NCBI RefSeq assembly: GCF_023499255.1
Contig: NZ_CP092183.1
Location: 7,932,501 to 7,996,500, forward strand
Direction of reading: 5' to 3'
From: Couchioplanes caeruleus
Lineage (GTDB): Bacteria; Actinomycetota; Actinomycetes; Mycobacteriales; Micromonosporaceae
Length of the DNA stretch: 64,000 nt
Made by a program: the position numbers and the translations under genes. Positions 50,063 through 59,195 of this stretch are shown in pieces. The notes under the pieces are model-generated. The model was not told the DNA's origin. It was given only the letters and a program-made list of their open reading frames with translations, and did no database searches. Every line of letters starts with the position of its first letter. The stretch's first letter is position 1.

Positions 50063-51654
50063 GCGCCGGTCCCGAGGGTCCGGAAGTCGGTGCGGGTGAG
50101 CATCGGCTCCCTGCGAGTCCACATGCGCTCGACGGACGAGAACAGCGGGTCGGCGTCGGCCTCGATGTGCCGGAACGTCGCGCGCATGGTCTTGAGCAGC
50201 GTGTCCGCCGGCCAGACCTCCCACTGTGGAACGAGCGGGGTGACCACGTCGGTGCCGCTGCGGTAGAGCCACAGCCACAGCCGGGCGCGCCGGACCTGCT
50301 CCTCGCTGACCAGGTCGACGCCGTCGCGGATCGCCGCGATGCTCTGCTCGAGCGTCTTCCAGTACGCGTCCTGGTCCTCCACCACCGTGGACAGCCCGCA
50401 CGAGCTCCACTCCGACCAGCCCGCCTGGATGACCGGGATCCCGTACGCCGGCAGCTCGTTGCTGACGCTGCCGCGCACGGTGACGCCGAGGTCGGTGAGG
50501 CTCCACAGCGCGTTCTTGCTGAGCGTGGCGCTGGGCCGGAACGCCATGTGCTTCACGCGCTTGTACTGCGCGGCGACGGAGTCGAAGAAGCCGGTCGAGT
50601 CGTAGAGCGCCTGGCTGGGGTGGTCGAGGAAGAGCCACTGCGCGTCGGTGTTCCCGGCGGCGTGCGCGGTCGTGTCGGCGAACCAGTCGGCGAGGCTCGG
50701 GAACAGCTCGCGGTTGGTGCCGAGCGCGTCCGACACCGCGTGGTTGAAGACCGTGACGACGGGCCGCGCCGGGTCGAAGCCCAGCCGGTCGACGACGTGG
50801 GTGCGCAGCCGCGCCCGTTCCGCCGGGTTGTTGAGGTCGACGGACGCGGTGACGCCGCCGCGCCACCAGCTCGGCCGGCCGAGGTTGACCTTGGCCCGCC
50901 AGGCCACCAGCTCGGCGTTCGGCCGCAGCTGCTCGTGCCGGGGCCAGATCTGCGTCTCGAAGACGTCGCCGATCTGCCGGGTGAGCTCCTCGCGGAACGT
51001 GCCGGTGCCGGTGTCGGTCTCCGGGTAGAGCCCGTACGCCTTCAGGCAGCCGGTCTGCTGGGTGTGGATGATCGGCACCCGGGCACGCCGGGCGGACTCG
51101 ACGGCCAGCCCCCACTGGTCGTAGTCGACGTGGCTGGTGACCAGCGCGACCACGTTGCGCCGCATCAGCTCCTCGTAGAAGTCCGAGAGCCGGGTGGCGT
51201 ACGCGTGCCGCAACCGGTAGTCCGGCCGCGCCCGGTAGCCCTCGGGCAGCCGCGGCACCTTGGCCAGCCGGCAGTACGTGGCGTCGGTGTAGGCCACGAT
51301 CGTCTCGTCCGCCCGGGCCGGCGTGTCCGACTGCCGGATCCGCTCCCACACGTCGATGACCTCGGACGCGGCGAACGCCTCGGACACCTTGCGGACCACG
51401 CCGACGTCGAAGCCCTTCCACAGCGTGCGCATCCACGCGTCCTCGACGCCGGTGAGCACCACCATCCGCGCCGGGTGCAGCTTGCGGATGGCGTTGGCGA
51501 ACGCCAGGTTGCGCAGGTTCACCCGGATGTCCAGGTGGAACGCCTCCACCACGACCACCGCGTCGTCAGCGGGGTGCGGGAGGTTCTTCTCCCAGTAGAC
51601 CGCCGCCGACTCCAGGAACCACTGGAGCTCCTTGCTGTTCGCGTTCAGCCACAC
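50059..51654 (-). CDS. Capsule-polysaccharide-type glycosyltransferase/synthesis protein (GT-B-like)
   Basis: The 531-residue soluble protein resembles capsule synthesis proteins of the KpsS/Capsule_synth kind. The first half (AVVVVEAFHLDIRVNLRNLAFANAI, ALVTSHVDYDQWGLAVESA, IIHTQQTGCLKAYGLYP) looks like the acceptor domain. The second half (RPVVTVFNHAVSDALG, QWLFLDHPSQALYD, LGVTVRGSVSNELPAYGIPVIQAG) looks like the nucleotide-sugar domain, with the late Glu-Leu-Pro-Ala-Tyr-Gly-(I)-Pro motif. Such proteins transfer sugars such as nonulosonic acids or Kdo to surface glycans. The start is a GTG at 51654. The nonulosonate synthase gene lies 18 bases upstream. Confidence 0.65.
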   Translation of the reverse strand: MWLNANSKELQWFLESAAVYWEKNLPHPADDAVVVVEAFHLDIRVNLRNLAFANAIRKLHPARMVVLTGVEDAWMRTLWKGFDVGVVRKVSEAFAASEVIDVWERIRQSDTPARADETIVAYTDATYCRLAKVPRLPEGYRARPDYRLRHAYATRLSDFYEELMRRNVVALVTSHVDYDQWGLAVESARRARVPIIHTQQTGCLKAYGLYPETDTGTGTFREELTRQIGDVFETQIWPRHEQLRPNAELVAWRAKVNLGRPSWWRGGVTASVDLNNPAERARLRTHVVDRLGFDPARPVVTVFNHAVSDALGTNRELFPSLADWFADTTAHAAGNTDAQWLFLDHPSQALYDSTGFFDSVAAQYKRVKHMAFRPSATLSKNALWSLTDLGVTVRGSVSNELPAYGIPVIQAGWSEWSSCGLSTVVEDQDAYWKTLEQSIAAIRDGVDLVSEEQVRRARLWLWLYRSGTDVVTPLVPQWEVWPADTLLKTMRATFRHIEADADPLFSSVERMWTRREPMLTRTDFRTLGTGA

Positions 51655-51672
51655 CGTCTTGTTCCGTGCCTC

Positions 51673-52713
51673 TCAGATCAGGTCCCAGGACAGCGGCGTG
51701 CCCTTGGCCGCGTCCCGCTGGAAGGTGCGCCCGAGCACCAGGCCGATGGTGTCGGGGGCCAGGCCGCCGGTCGGGCGGATGGAGCGGACGTTCTCCTCGG
51801 TGACCGGGTCGCCCGCGCGCACGTCGGTCACCACGTAGAGGGAGCGACGGAAGCGCAGACCCTCCTTCTCGGCCTCGGTCGGGCCGATGGCGGTCGTGCC
51901 CAGCGCCTGCCAGGCCCGTTCCGACTCGACGACCAGCGCGGCGAGCTCCTGCGGCTCCAGTGAGAAGGCCGAGTCCACGCCGCCGTCGCGGCGGTCCAGC
52001 GTCACGTGCTTCTCGATCAGGCAGGCGCCGAAGGCCACGCTCGCCACCGGTACGCCGATGCCGAGCGTGTGGTCGCTGAGCCCGATCGGCACCCGGAACG
52101 CCTCGGCGAGCACCGGGATGCGCCGCAGGTTGGTGTGCTCGGGCGGGGCCGGGTACGACGCGGTGCAGGAGAGCACGACGATGTCCCGGCAACCGGCGCC
52201 GCGGGCGGCGTCCACCGCGGCGGCGATCTCCTGCACGCTCGCCATCCCGGTGGAGATGATCAGCGGCTTGCGGGTGCTCGCGCAGAGCCGGATCAGCGGC
52301 AGGTCGGTGATCTCCGACGAGGCGATCTTGTACATCGGGGCGTCGAGCTTCTCGAGCAGCTCCACCGCCGTACGGTCGAACGGGCTGGAGAACGGCGTCA
52401 GGCCGCGTTCCCGGGCGCGTTCGAAGATCGCCTCGTGCCACTCCCAGGGCGTGTGCGCGCGCTCGTACAGCTGGTAGAGGTACTCGTCGCCCCACAGCTC
52501 GTGGCCCTGGGAGATCTGGAAGCGCGGGTGCTTCACGTCCACGGTCATCGTGTCGGCCGTGTACGTCTGGATCTTGATGGCGTGGGCGCCGGCCCCGGCC
52601 GCCGCGTCCACCAGCGCCAGCGCGCGGTCGAGGGAGCCGTTGTGGTTGCCCGACATCTCGGCCACGATGTACGGCCGCCGCCCGGCGCCGATCTCCACGT
52701 CGTCGACGATCAC
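51673..52713 (-). CDS. Pseudaminic/nonulosonic acid synthase (PseI/NeuB family)
   Basis: The 346-residue protein is a PEP-condensing nonulosonic acid synthase. The NeuB barrel shows IVAEMSGNHNGSLDRALAL, AHAIKIQTYTADTMT, FSSPFDRTAVELLEKLDAP, YKIASSEITDLPLIR, ISTGMASVQEI and GLSDHTLGIGVPVASVAFGA followed by IEKHVTLDR. A C-terminal SAF antifreeze-like domain starts near residue 285 (RSLYVVTDVRAGDPVTEENV). 'AEMSGNHNGSLD' is closer to pseudaminate synthases than to NeuB. It condenses a hexosamine-derived sugar with PEP. The GTG start overlaps the acetyltransferase stop. Genes for making the precursor sugar (PseB, C, G) and the CMP-transferase (PseF) are not in the window. Confidence 0.85.
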   Translation of the reverse strand: MIVDDVEIGAGRRPYIVAEMSGNHNGSLDRALALVDAAAGAGAHAIKIQTYTADTMTVDVKHPRFQISQGHELWGDEYLYQLYERAHTPWEWHEAIFERARERGLTPFSSPFDRTAVELLEKLDAPMYKIASSEITDLPLIRLCASTRKPLIISTGMASVQEIAAAVDAARGAGCRDIVVLSCTASYPAPPEHTNLRRIPVLAEAFRVPIGLSDHTLGIGVPVASVAFGACLIEKHVTLDRRDGGVDSAFSLEPQELAALVVESERAWQALGTTAIGPTEAEKEGLRFRRSLYVVTDVRAGDPVTEENVRSIRPTGGLAPDTIGLVLGRTFQRDAAKGTPLSWDLI

Positions 52714-53177
52714 TGCTCAGTTCCCCTCTCGGTCCACACCACGGTCTGCGGCGTGCCGTCGATCAGCCGTTCGTAGCGCCGGGTCTCGGCGAACCCGAAG
52801 CGCCGGTGCAGGGCCAGCACCTGCTTGTTGCTCGCCAGCGTCTCGCCGCCCAGCCGGGTCAGGCCCAGCTCGCCGAACGCGTACCGGACCGCGGCCTGCT
52901 CCAGGCGCATCCAGGTGGGCAGCAGGTCCCCGCCGAGCCCGGCGACGTCCAGGTAGAAGCTCCAGCTCGGCGGATCCTCACGCAGGTCGAAGATGACGAC
53001 GCCCTTGTCGTCGAAGATCAGGACGTGCCGCCGCGGGTCCGCGAGCGCGGCGTCCCACCACTTCGCGTGCTCCTCCGGCGTGATGACGTGCGTGGTCAGG
53101 CTGACCGCGCGGACGTCCGGGTGGTTGCGCCAGGTGAGAACGGTGTCCCGATCGGCATCGACGGCAGCTCGCAGCAC
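52710..53177 (-). CDS. GNAT N-acetyltransferase (PseH-like)
   Basis: The 155-residue protein is a GNAT acetyltransferase. Motifs LRAAVDADRDTVLTWRNHPDVRAV and SLTTHVITPEEHAKWWDAAL are typical of the RimJ/PseH-type subgroup, and the acetyl-CoA region is LGGDLLPTWMRLEQAAVRYAF, with LALHRRFGFAETRR near the end. PseH acetylates the 4-amino group of the UDP-sugar precursor of pseudaminic acid. Its position next to the PseI-like gene supports that role. The start is the GTG at 53177. It lies four bases after the glycosyltransferase stop. Confidence 0.8.
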   Translation of the reverse strand: MLRAAVDADRDTVLTWRNHPDVRAVSLTTHVITPEEHAKWWDAALADPRRHVLIFDDKGVVIFDLREDPPSWSFYLDVAGLGGDLLPTWMRLEQAAVRYAFGELGLTRLGGETLASNKQVLALHRRFGFAETRRYERLIDGTPQTVVWTERGTEQ

Positions 53178-53181
53178 CGCG

Positions 53182-54231
53182 TCACCGTAGGGAGGCTGTT
53201 TGAGCCCGTTGTGGCGCCGAGGCGAGGGCCGGGGAAACCGCAGGTGACAGCTCGGGGTCGCGCTTGGCCATCCGGTACGCCTGCCGGAGCACTGCGTACA
53301 GCGGGTAGTTGTCGAGGCGGACCAACCGGTGCTTGATCCCCGCGTCCCCGGGGTGGCCCGCGGGCAGGTGGCGGCGGTAGTGCGCGGCCAGCCGCTTGAA
53401 GAAGGCCCGGCGCGCGCCCGGCTGCAGGCGGCCGTCGTTGCCCGCCACGACCAGCAGGTGGTTGACCATCAAGGTGAACAACTGGTGGCGCAGCCACGGC
53501 TCGGGGTTGCGGGCCTCCACCCAGGCGAGCATCCGGTCGTACTGGTCGAAGGCCTCGAAGTGGCGCTCGCTGCGGGTCGCGGTGATCGCGCCGAGCCGGC
53601 CGATGCGGTAGTGGTAGCAGACCCGGTCGAGGACGGCGACGGTCTTCGCGCCGATGAGCACCGGGTTGCTGAACGGGACGTCCTCGTACCAGCCGGGCAG
53701 GAAGCGCAGGTCCAGCTCGGCCAGCAGCCCGCGGCGCACGATCCGGTTCCAGGCGGTGTGCTGCAGCTTGATCAGGCTGGGCAGCCGGGGGTCCCTGAGC
53801 GCGGCGCTGCTCGCGTCGGGCTCCAGCCGGCCGTTCTCGTGCACCCGCAGGTGGTCGACGAGCAGCACGTCGGGGCGCTCGGCGCGCAGCCGCTCCAGCA
53901 CCGCCCGTACCGAGCCGGCCGGCAGCCAGTCGTCGCTGTCGACGAACCAGACGTACTCGCCGCTCGCCTCGGCCAGGCCGGCGTTGCGGGCCAGCCCCAG
54001 GCCGACGTTGCTGCTCAGGTGCACCACGCGCAGGTCGCGGTGGCGGGCCGCGTACGCGTCCAGCATCTCCCCGCAGCCGTCCGGCGAGGCGTCGTCGACC
54101 GCGATGACCTCGACGCAGGCGGACTCCTCGGCGGTCAGCCCGGCGCGGATCGACTCCAGGCACTGGTAGAGGTAGCCCTCGACCCCGTACACCGGGACGA
54201 CCACCGACAGCAGCACGGCATCCATGCCCAT
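53182..54231 (-). CDS. Family 2 glycosyltransferase
   Basis: The protein is a GT2 (GT-A fold) transferase of about 349 residues. The opening is LLSVVVPVYGVEGYLYQCL, followed by VEVIAVDDASPDGCGEML, NVGLGLARNAGLAEASGEYVW and the metal-binding FVDSDDWLPAG. The acceptor domain has the W-Y-E-D motif (LPGWYEDVPFSNP) seen in teichoic-acid- and capsule-type enzymes. It probably adds a sugar or polyol-phosphate to the surface glycan. Starts are ambiguous (ATG at 54231 or 54225, GTG at 54234) with no strong ribosome binding site. It is the first gene of the minus-strand glycan cluster. Confidence 0.88.
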   Translation of the reverse strand: MGMDAVLLSVVVPVYGVEGYLYQCLESIRAGLTAEESACVEVIAVDDASPDGCGEMLDAYAARHRDLRVVHLSSNVGLGLARNAGLAEASGEYVWFVDSDDWLPAGSVRAVLERLRAERPDVLLVDHLRVHENGRLEPDASSAALRDPRLPSLIKLQHTAWNRIVRRGLLAELDLRFLPGWYEDVPFSNPVLIGAKTVAVLDRVCYHYRIGRLGAITATRSERHFEAFDQYDRMLAWVEARNPEPWLRHQLFTLMVNHLLVVAGNDGRLQPGARRAFFKRLAAHYRRHLPAGHPGDAGIKHRLVRLDNYPLYAVLRQAYRMAKRDPELSPAVSPALASAPQRAQTASLR

Positions 54232-54248
54232 CACGCTCGACGGCCAAG

Positions 54249-56639
54249 GTGACCAACGGCGGAACCCCGGTTGTCCGGGACACGTCCGGGGCGAGGCGAG
54301 CCGCAATTCCTCACCCCCGCCCTCCGGCGACCGATCTGGTGCACGTGACGACCGATCGCCTGCTGCGCGCCTCAGGAGCCTGCGCGGGTCTCGCGGCGGC
54401 CTGGTTCCTGGTGAACCTCGTGCACCCGGTCGGGCCCCGCGTGCTGCTCTGGCTGCCCAGCGTCGTCGGCGGGATCATCCTGTTCCTCGCGCTGGTGCGC
54501 ACGGCCCGTACGCAGGCCCTGCCGCTGCCCACCCGCCGGTTCTGGGGGCACATCGCCACGGCCATGGCGTTCATCGGCGTGGGCATCTCGTCCCAGGCGG
54601 TCGACGTGCTGACCGAGACGCACCCGGGCGGCCAGCAGACCGGCCCGGTCATGCTCGTCTCGTGCGGCCTCGGCGTGCTGCTCATCATGTACGCCCTGTT
54701 CCGCCTCCCCCTGGACCGCCACTCGCCGGGCGAGCTGGTACGCGTGGTGCTGGACGCGGCCACCGTGATGCTCGCGGCCGCCGTGTTCCTCTGGCACTTC
54801 AGCACCCAGCCCGCGCTGCACCAGAACGACGGGACCGGTGTCTACCTGTCCCTGATGGTGACGGTCATCGCCATGCTCGCGGTGTTCGCCGTGGCGAAGT
54901 TCGTGCTCTCCAGCCACACGTACATCGCCAACTCGGCGCTGCGGCTGCTGGGCGTCGCGATGTTCGTGGGCGCCGTGGCACCGATGTTCCGGCCGACGTT
55001 CGAGGCGGTCGACGTCAGCCTGTTCCCCGACATGGTCAGCACGCCGCTCATCTACTGGATCGCCGCCGTCGCCGCGGCGCGCCAGCGCAGCGCCGGGAAC
55101 CGCCGGTCGCGCGGCCCGGTCGCGCCCCGGCGGAGATCGTTCAGCCTGCTGCCGTACGCGGCCGTCGCGGGCGTCGACGGCCTGCTCGTGTGGGTCACCT
55201 GGACGCACAGCTCGGACACCGGCGTGGTGGTCGGCTCCGCGGTGCTGCTGACCGCGCTGGTCGTGCTGCGCCAGGTCACCGCGTTCCGCGACAACAGCCG
55301 GCTGCTGGCCCGCCTCGACCACAGCGCCACCCACGACGGCCTGACCGGGCTGGCGAACCGGGCGCTGTTCCAGACCCGGCTGCACACCGCGCTGACCGCC
55401 CCCGGCGACCGGCCGGTGGCCGTGGCGCTGATCGACCTGGACGACTTCAAAGAGGTCAACGACACCCTCGGACACGAGGTGGGCGACCTGCTGCTGGCCG
55501 AGGTGGCGCAGCGGCTGGCCGCGTGCGTGCGGGCCGGCGACACGGTCGCGCGGCTGGGCGGCGACGAGTTCGTCGTGGTCCTCGACGACGCGGACCCCGC
55601 CGCCGCCGACCTGGCCGCCGAGCGGATGACGCAGACGCTGCACGAGCCGGTGCACGCCGACGGCCACGAGCTGCCGATCCGGGCCAGCATCGGCATCGCG
55701 GACGGGCACAGCGGCGACGACGCGTCCGTGCTGCTGCGCCGCGCCGACGTCGCCATGTACGCCGCCAAGAAGCTGACCGGCACGACGTACCTGCACTACG
55801 CCCCGACGATGGCGACCGCGGGCGCGGACCACGCGCACCTCGGCGCCGAGCTGCGCGAGGCCATCGCCGACGACCAACTCTTCCTGCTGTACCAGCCGAT
55901 CGTGGCGCTCGACGACGGCCGGATCATGGGCGCGGAGGCGCTGGTCCGCTGGGCCCACCCGCTGCGCGGGGCGCTGGCGCCGGACACGTTCATCCCGGTG
56001 GCCGAGCGCACCGGGCTCATCGTGCCGCTGGGCCGGTGGGTCATGCGGACGGCGTTCGCGCAGCTCGCCCGCTGGATGGCCGAGCACGGCGACGCCGCCC
56101 CGGGCGTCCTCAACGTCAACGTGTCGGCGCGTGACCTGCGCGAGCCCGGCTTCGCCGACGACGTCGCGGCCCTGCTCGCCGAGTACGCCCTGCCCGCCGA
56201 CCGCATCGTCCTGGAGATCACCGAGACGATGGCGCTCGAGGGCGGCCAGCCGGTGCTCACCCTGCACCGGCTGCGGGCGCTGGGCGTCCGCATCTCCCTC
56301 GACGACTTCGGCACCGGCCACTCGACGCTGACCCTGCTGCACGACTGCCCGATCGACGAGATCAAGCTGGACCGCTCGTTCACCCAGTCGCAGATCGACG
56401 ACCGGCCGCCGGTCTCCGCGGCGGTCATCCACCTCGCCCAGGCGCTCGGGCTGCACGCGGTGGCCGAGGGCGTGGAGACGGCCGACCAGGCGGAACAGCT
56501 GCTGGCGCTCGGCTACATCGCGGCGCAGGGTTACCACTTCGCCCGGCCGATGCCGCCCGAGCTGCTCAGCGAGCTGCTCGCGGCGGGCAGTTCGCTCGCG
56601 CCCGCCCTTTCAGGGTTGCCGGTGGCCGGACGCGGGTAG
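54249..56639 (+). CDS. Membrane GGDEF-EAL cyclic-di-GMP signalling protein
   Basis: The protein has about eight hydrophobic segments in its first 340 residues (for example ACAGLAAAWFLVNLVHPVG, LLWLPSVVGGIILFLALV, LMVTVIAMLAVFAVAKFVL). A GGDEF domain follows (about 360-520) with RLGGDEFVVVL intact, then an EAL domain (about 540-785) with GAEALVRWAHPLRG, DDFGTGHSTL and LDRSFTQSQ. Both halves look catalytically competent. The membrane part is unlike MASE1 by eye and may sense a membrane or external signal. The GTG at 54249 is given, but GTGs at 54339 and 54345 are also in frame; they would leave room for a divergent promoter against the GT2 gene. The protein is 796 residues from the first start. 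Confidence 0.88.
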   Translation: MTNGGTPVVRDTSGARRAAIPHPRPPATDLVHVTTDRLLRASGACAGLAAAWFLVNLVHPVGPRVLLWLPSVVGGIILFLALVRTARTQALPLPTRRFWGHIATAMAFIGVGISSQAVDVLTETHPGGQQTGPVMLVSCGLGVLLIMYALFRLPLDRHSPGELVRVVLDAATVMLAAAVFLWHFSTQPALHQNDGTGVYLSLMVTVIAMLAVFAVAKFVLSSHTYIANSALRLLGVAMFVGAVAPMFRPTFEAVDVSLFPDMVSTPLIYWIAAVAAARQRSAGNRRSRGPVAPRRRSFSLLPYAAVAGVDGLLVWVTWTHSSDTGVVVGSAVLLTALVVLRQVTAFRDNSRLLARLDHSATHDGLTGLANRALFQTRLHTALTAPGDRPVAVALIDLDDFKEVNDTLGHEVGDLLLAEVAQRLAACVRAGDTVARLGGDEFVVVLDDADPAAADLAAERMTQTLHEPVHADGHELPIRASIGIADGHSGDDASVLLRRADVAMYAAKKLTGTTYLHYAPTMATAGADHAHLGAELREAIADDQLFLLYQPIVALDDGRIMGAEALVRWAHPLRGALAPDTFIPVAERTGLIVPLGRWVMRTAFAQLARWMAEHGDAAPGVLNVNVSARDLREPGFADDVAALLAEYALPADRIVLEITETMALEGGQPVLTLHRLRALGVRISLDDFGTGHSTLTLLHDCPIDEIKLDRSFTQSQIDDRPPVSAAVIHLAQALGLHAVAEGVETADQAEQLLALGYIAAQGYHFARPMPPELLSELLAAGSSLAPALSGLPVAGRG

Positions 56640-56676
56640 GGAATGGTGCGTAGGCACGCTTCCTCTGGAGGTTCGC

Positions 56677-56850
56677 ATGGGCACCGACGACAAGATCGAC
56701 AACAAGGCCGAGGAGCTCGGCGGCAAGGTCAAGGAGGGCGTCGGCAAGGCGACCGACGACGAGAAGCTCGAGGCCGAGGGCAAGACCGACCAGAGCGCCT
56801 CGAAGCTCAAGCAGGCCGGCGAGAACATCAAGGACGCCTTCAAGAGCTGA
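56677..56850 (+). CDS. CsbD-family stress protein
   Basis: This small gene encodes 57 residues beginning MGTDDKIDNKAEELGGKVKE and rich in Lys, Glu, Asp and Gly. The repeated 'KxEExxGKxKE' pattern over the first 30 residues and the end LKQAGENIKDAFKS are typical of CsbD, a highly charged, mostly unstructured general stress protein (sigma-B controlled in Bacillus). The ribosome binding site CTGGAGG lies six to twelve bases upstream. The gene ends 16 bases before a strong hairpin terminator. It is probably a single-gene unit. Confidence 0.88.
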   Translation: MGTDDKIDNKAEELGGKVKEGVGKATDDEKLEAEGKTDQSASKLKQAGENIKDAFKS

Positions 56851-56865
56851 TCGCGTACGGACGAC

Positions 56866-56891
56866 AGGGCGACCGCCGAAGCGGTCGCCCT
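56866..56891. terminator. Bidirectional hairpin terminator
   Basis: AGGGCGACCGC (56866-56876) and GCGGTCGCCCT (56881-56891) form a perfect 11-bp GC-rich stem with a CGAA tetraloop. It lies between the converging csbD and MMPL genes and can serve both strands. A short TT follows on the plus strand. Confidence 0.8.
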
Positions 56892-56905
56892 TCGCCGTTC
56901 CCCGG

Positions 56906-59093
56906 TCATGCCACCGGCGCCAGCTCCCGCTCGTCGCGCGGCTCGGCCGGCACCGCGGGCGGCGGTTCGTGGGCGATCGACGGCAGCCACCCCAGCCAGC
57001 GCGGCAGCCACCAGTTCCGCTCGCCCAGCAGCGCCATCACCGCCGGCAGCAGCACCGCCCGGATGATCGTGGCGTCCAGCAGCACCGCCGCGGCCAGGCC
57101 CACGCCGAGCTCCTTCGTCGAGACCAGCGGCAGCGTGGCGAACAGGGCGAACACCGCCACCATCACCACGGCCGCGCTGGTGATCACGCCGGCGGTGCCG
57201 CCGATGCCCCGGGCCACCGCCTCCCGCGTCGGCAGGCCGCGGTCGTGCCCCTCGCGGATGCGGCTGAGCACGAACACGTGGTAGTCCATGGACAGCCCGA
57301 ACAGGATGATGAACAGGAACAGCGGCATCCAGTTGGTGATGCCGCCGGTCGCGGTGAAGTCGAGCTGCTCCTCGAAGTGGCCGTACTGGAAGACGTAGAC
57401 GAGCATCCCGTACGCCGCGGCGACCGACAGCAGGTTCAGGACCACCCCGGTCACCGCCACCACGACCGAGCGGAACGAGACCAGCAGCAGCAGGAACGCC
57501 AGCCCCAGTACGAAGCCGAAGACCCACGGCATCGAGCGGGCCAGCCGTTCGTTGAAGTCGGCGTTCCCGGCCGTGTCACCGGTCACCGCCACCGTGGCGC
57601 CCGCGAGCTTCCCGAACGTCCCCGGCGCGACGCTCTCCCGCAGCGTCTTCAGCGCGGCTTCGGACGTACGGTCGGTGCCGCTCCCGGCCAGGCCCACCGA
57701 CACCACCGCGACCGTCCCGGCGGGATTGACCCGCACCTCGACCGGTTCCCGCAGCCGTCCCGTCGCCGCGGCCTCCCGCTTGAAGGCGGCCAGCGCCGCG
57801 TCGAACCGCGCGCCGCGCACGCTCGGCGCCTGCACGACCACCTCGGCCGGCGCGGTCTCGGCCGGGAAGGCCGCGTTGATCCGGTTGTACGCCTGCACCA
57901 CCGGCACCTTCGGCGACAGGTCCTCCAGGCCCTCTCCCTTCGTCCGCAGGTCCAGCATCGGCGCGGCCAGGGCGGCCAGCGCCGCGACCGCCACGATCGC
58001 CGAGACGAGCGGCTTGGCCAGCACCACCCGCAGCACGGCGTTCCACGCCCGCCCGTCGGTACGCCGCCGGTACAGCCCGGGGATCCGTACCGAGTCCACC
58101 CGGTCGCCCAGCGCCGAGAGCAGCGCGGGGAGCACCGTCAGCGAGCCCAGAACGGCGGTCGCCACCACGAGGATCGTACCGACCGCGAAGCTCGTGAACG
58201 TCGCGTCGTACGTGAAGAACATCCCGGCCATCGCCACGATCACCGTCAGGCCGGACACCCAGATCGACCGGCCCGAGGTCTGCGCGGCGACGACCAGTGC
58301 GCGGTGCGGGTCGGCCCTTGCGCCGCTCGTCGCGCTCCCGGCGGATGTAGAACAGGCAGTAGTCGACGCCGACGGCCAGCCCCACCAGCAGCATCACGTG
58401 CATCGTGTTGTCCACCGCGGGCGCCAGCCGGCTCGCCCCCGCGAGCAAGCCGATGGCGGCGACGACGGCGGTGACGGCCAGCCCGACCGGCAGCAGCGCG
58501 GCGACGACCGCGCCGAAGGCCACCAGCAGGATGCCGAGCGTGATGGGGATGGACAGCAGCGACAGCCGCGTGAGCCCCTCGTCCAGCGCGTCGCCGATGA
58601 GCTTGTCACCGCTCGCGTCGCCCGCCTCGGCGACGTAGAGGCGGGCGTGCCGCGCCTGCACTGCGGCGACGGCGTCCAGCACCGGCTGCACCCGGTCCTT
58701 CGCGGTCTCCGGGTCACCCGTGAGCGTGAACGGCACCAGCGTCGACCGGCCGTCCTCGGAGGTGAGCGCATCGGCGACCCCGGCCACCTCCGGGCGCGCC
58801 TTCAGCGTCCGGGTGACGTCGGCGACCGCGGCCTTGCGGTCGGCGCCCTGGACGATCACCATCTCGCCGGCCGGGCGTACGGGGAAGCCGGCCTGCTCGA
58901 CGATCCGGTCCGCCCGGCCCGACTCGCCGTGCCCCATGTCGGCCGAGCCTGCGTCCCGGGTGCCGATCTGTCCGCTCAGGACGGTGACGCCGACGACGAA
59001 GGCGATCCAGCCGAGAATCGCCAGAGTGCGGTGGCGCGCACTCCAGACCGCGGCGCGGGCCGCTATTCCACTGACGTTCTCCCTGTTCCTCAT
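56906..59093 (-). pseudogene. MMPL/RND-family transporter gene with a one-base frameshift
   Basis: The coding signal runs over 2188 bases, one more than a multiple of three, in two frames. From the ATG at 59093 the first frame gives a normal MMPL N terminus up to VDYCLFYIRRERDER and then turns into nonsense. From about 58310 the second frame carries on with ADPHRALVVAAQTSGRSIWV and SGLTVIVAMAGMFFTYDATF to a normal C terminus at 56906. Removing one A in the run at about 58312-58325 would restore the reading. The second-half motif GLSMDYHVFVLSRIREGH is intact. Either the gene is a recent pseudogene or the base is a sequencing error; the rest shows no decay. Confidence 0.85.
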
Positions 59094-59195
59094 GAGATTC
59101 GACGCTATGGATCAGCGAGCGGCGGGACGAACCAGCCACCATCCCGGTCGGGGGTAGGGCTAACACCACCACCGCCGACCCCGCAGGATGGTGGC

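Noticed and set aside
54372..56537. Long minus-strand ORF of 721 codons opposite the membrane GGDEF-EAL gene
   Set aside because: No recognisable motif, and the plus strand has intact GGDEF and EAL domains.
57552..59195. N-terminal extension of the TIR-KAP reading frame to 1711 codons
   Set aside because: The extension is antisense to the MMPL gene and has Ser/Ala-rich shadow composition; the ATG at 59196 opens directly on the TIR domain.
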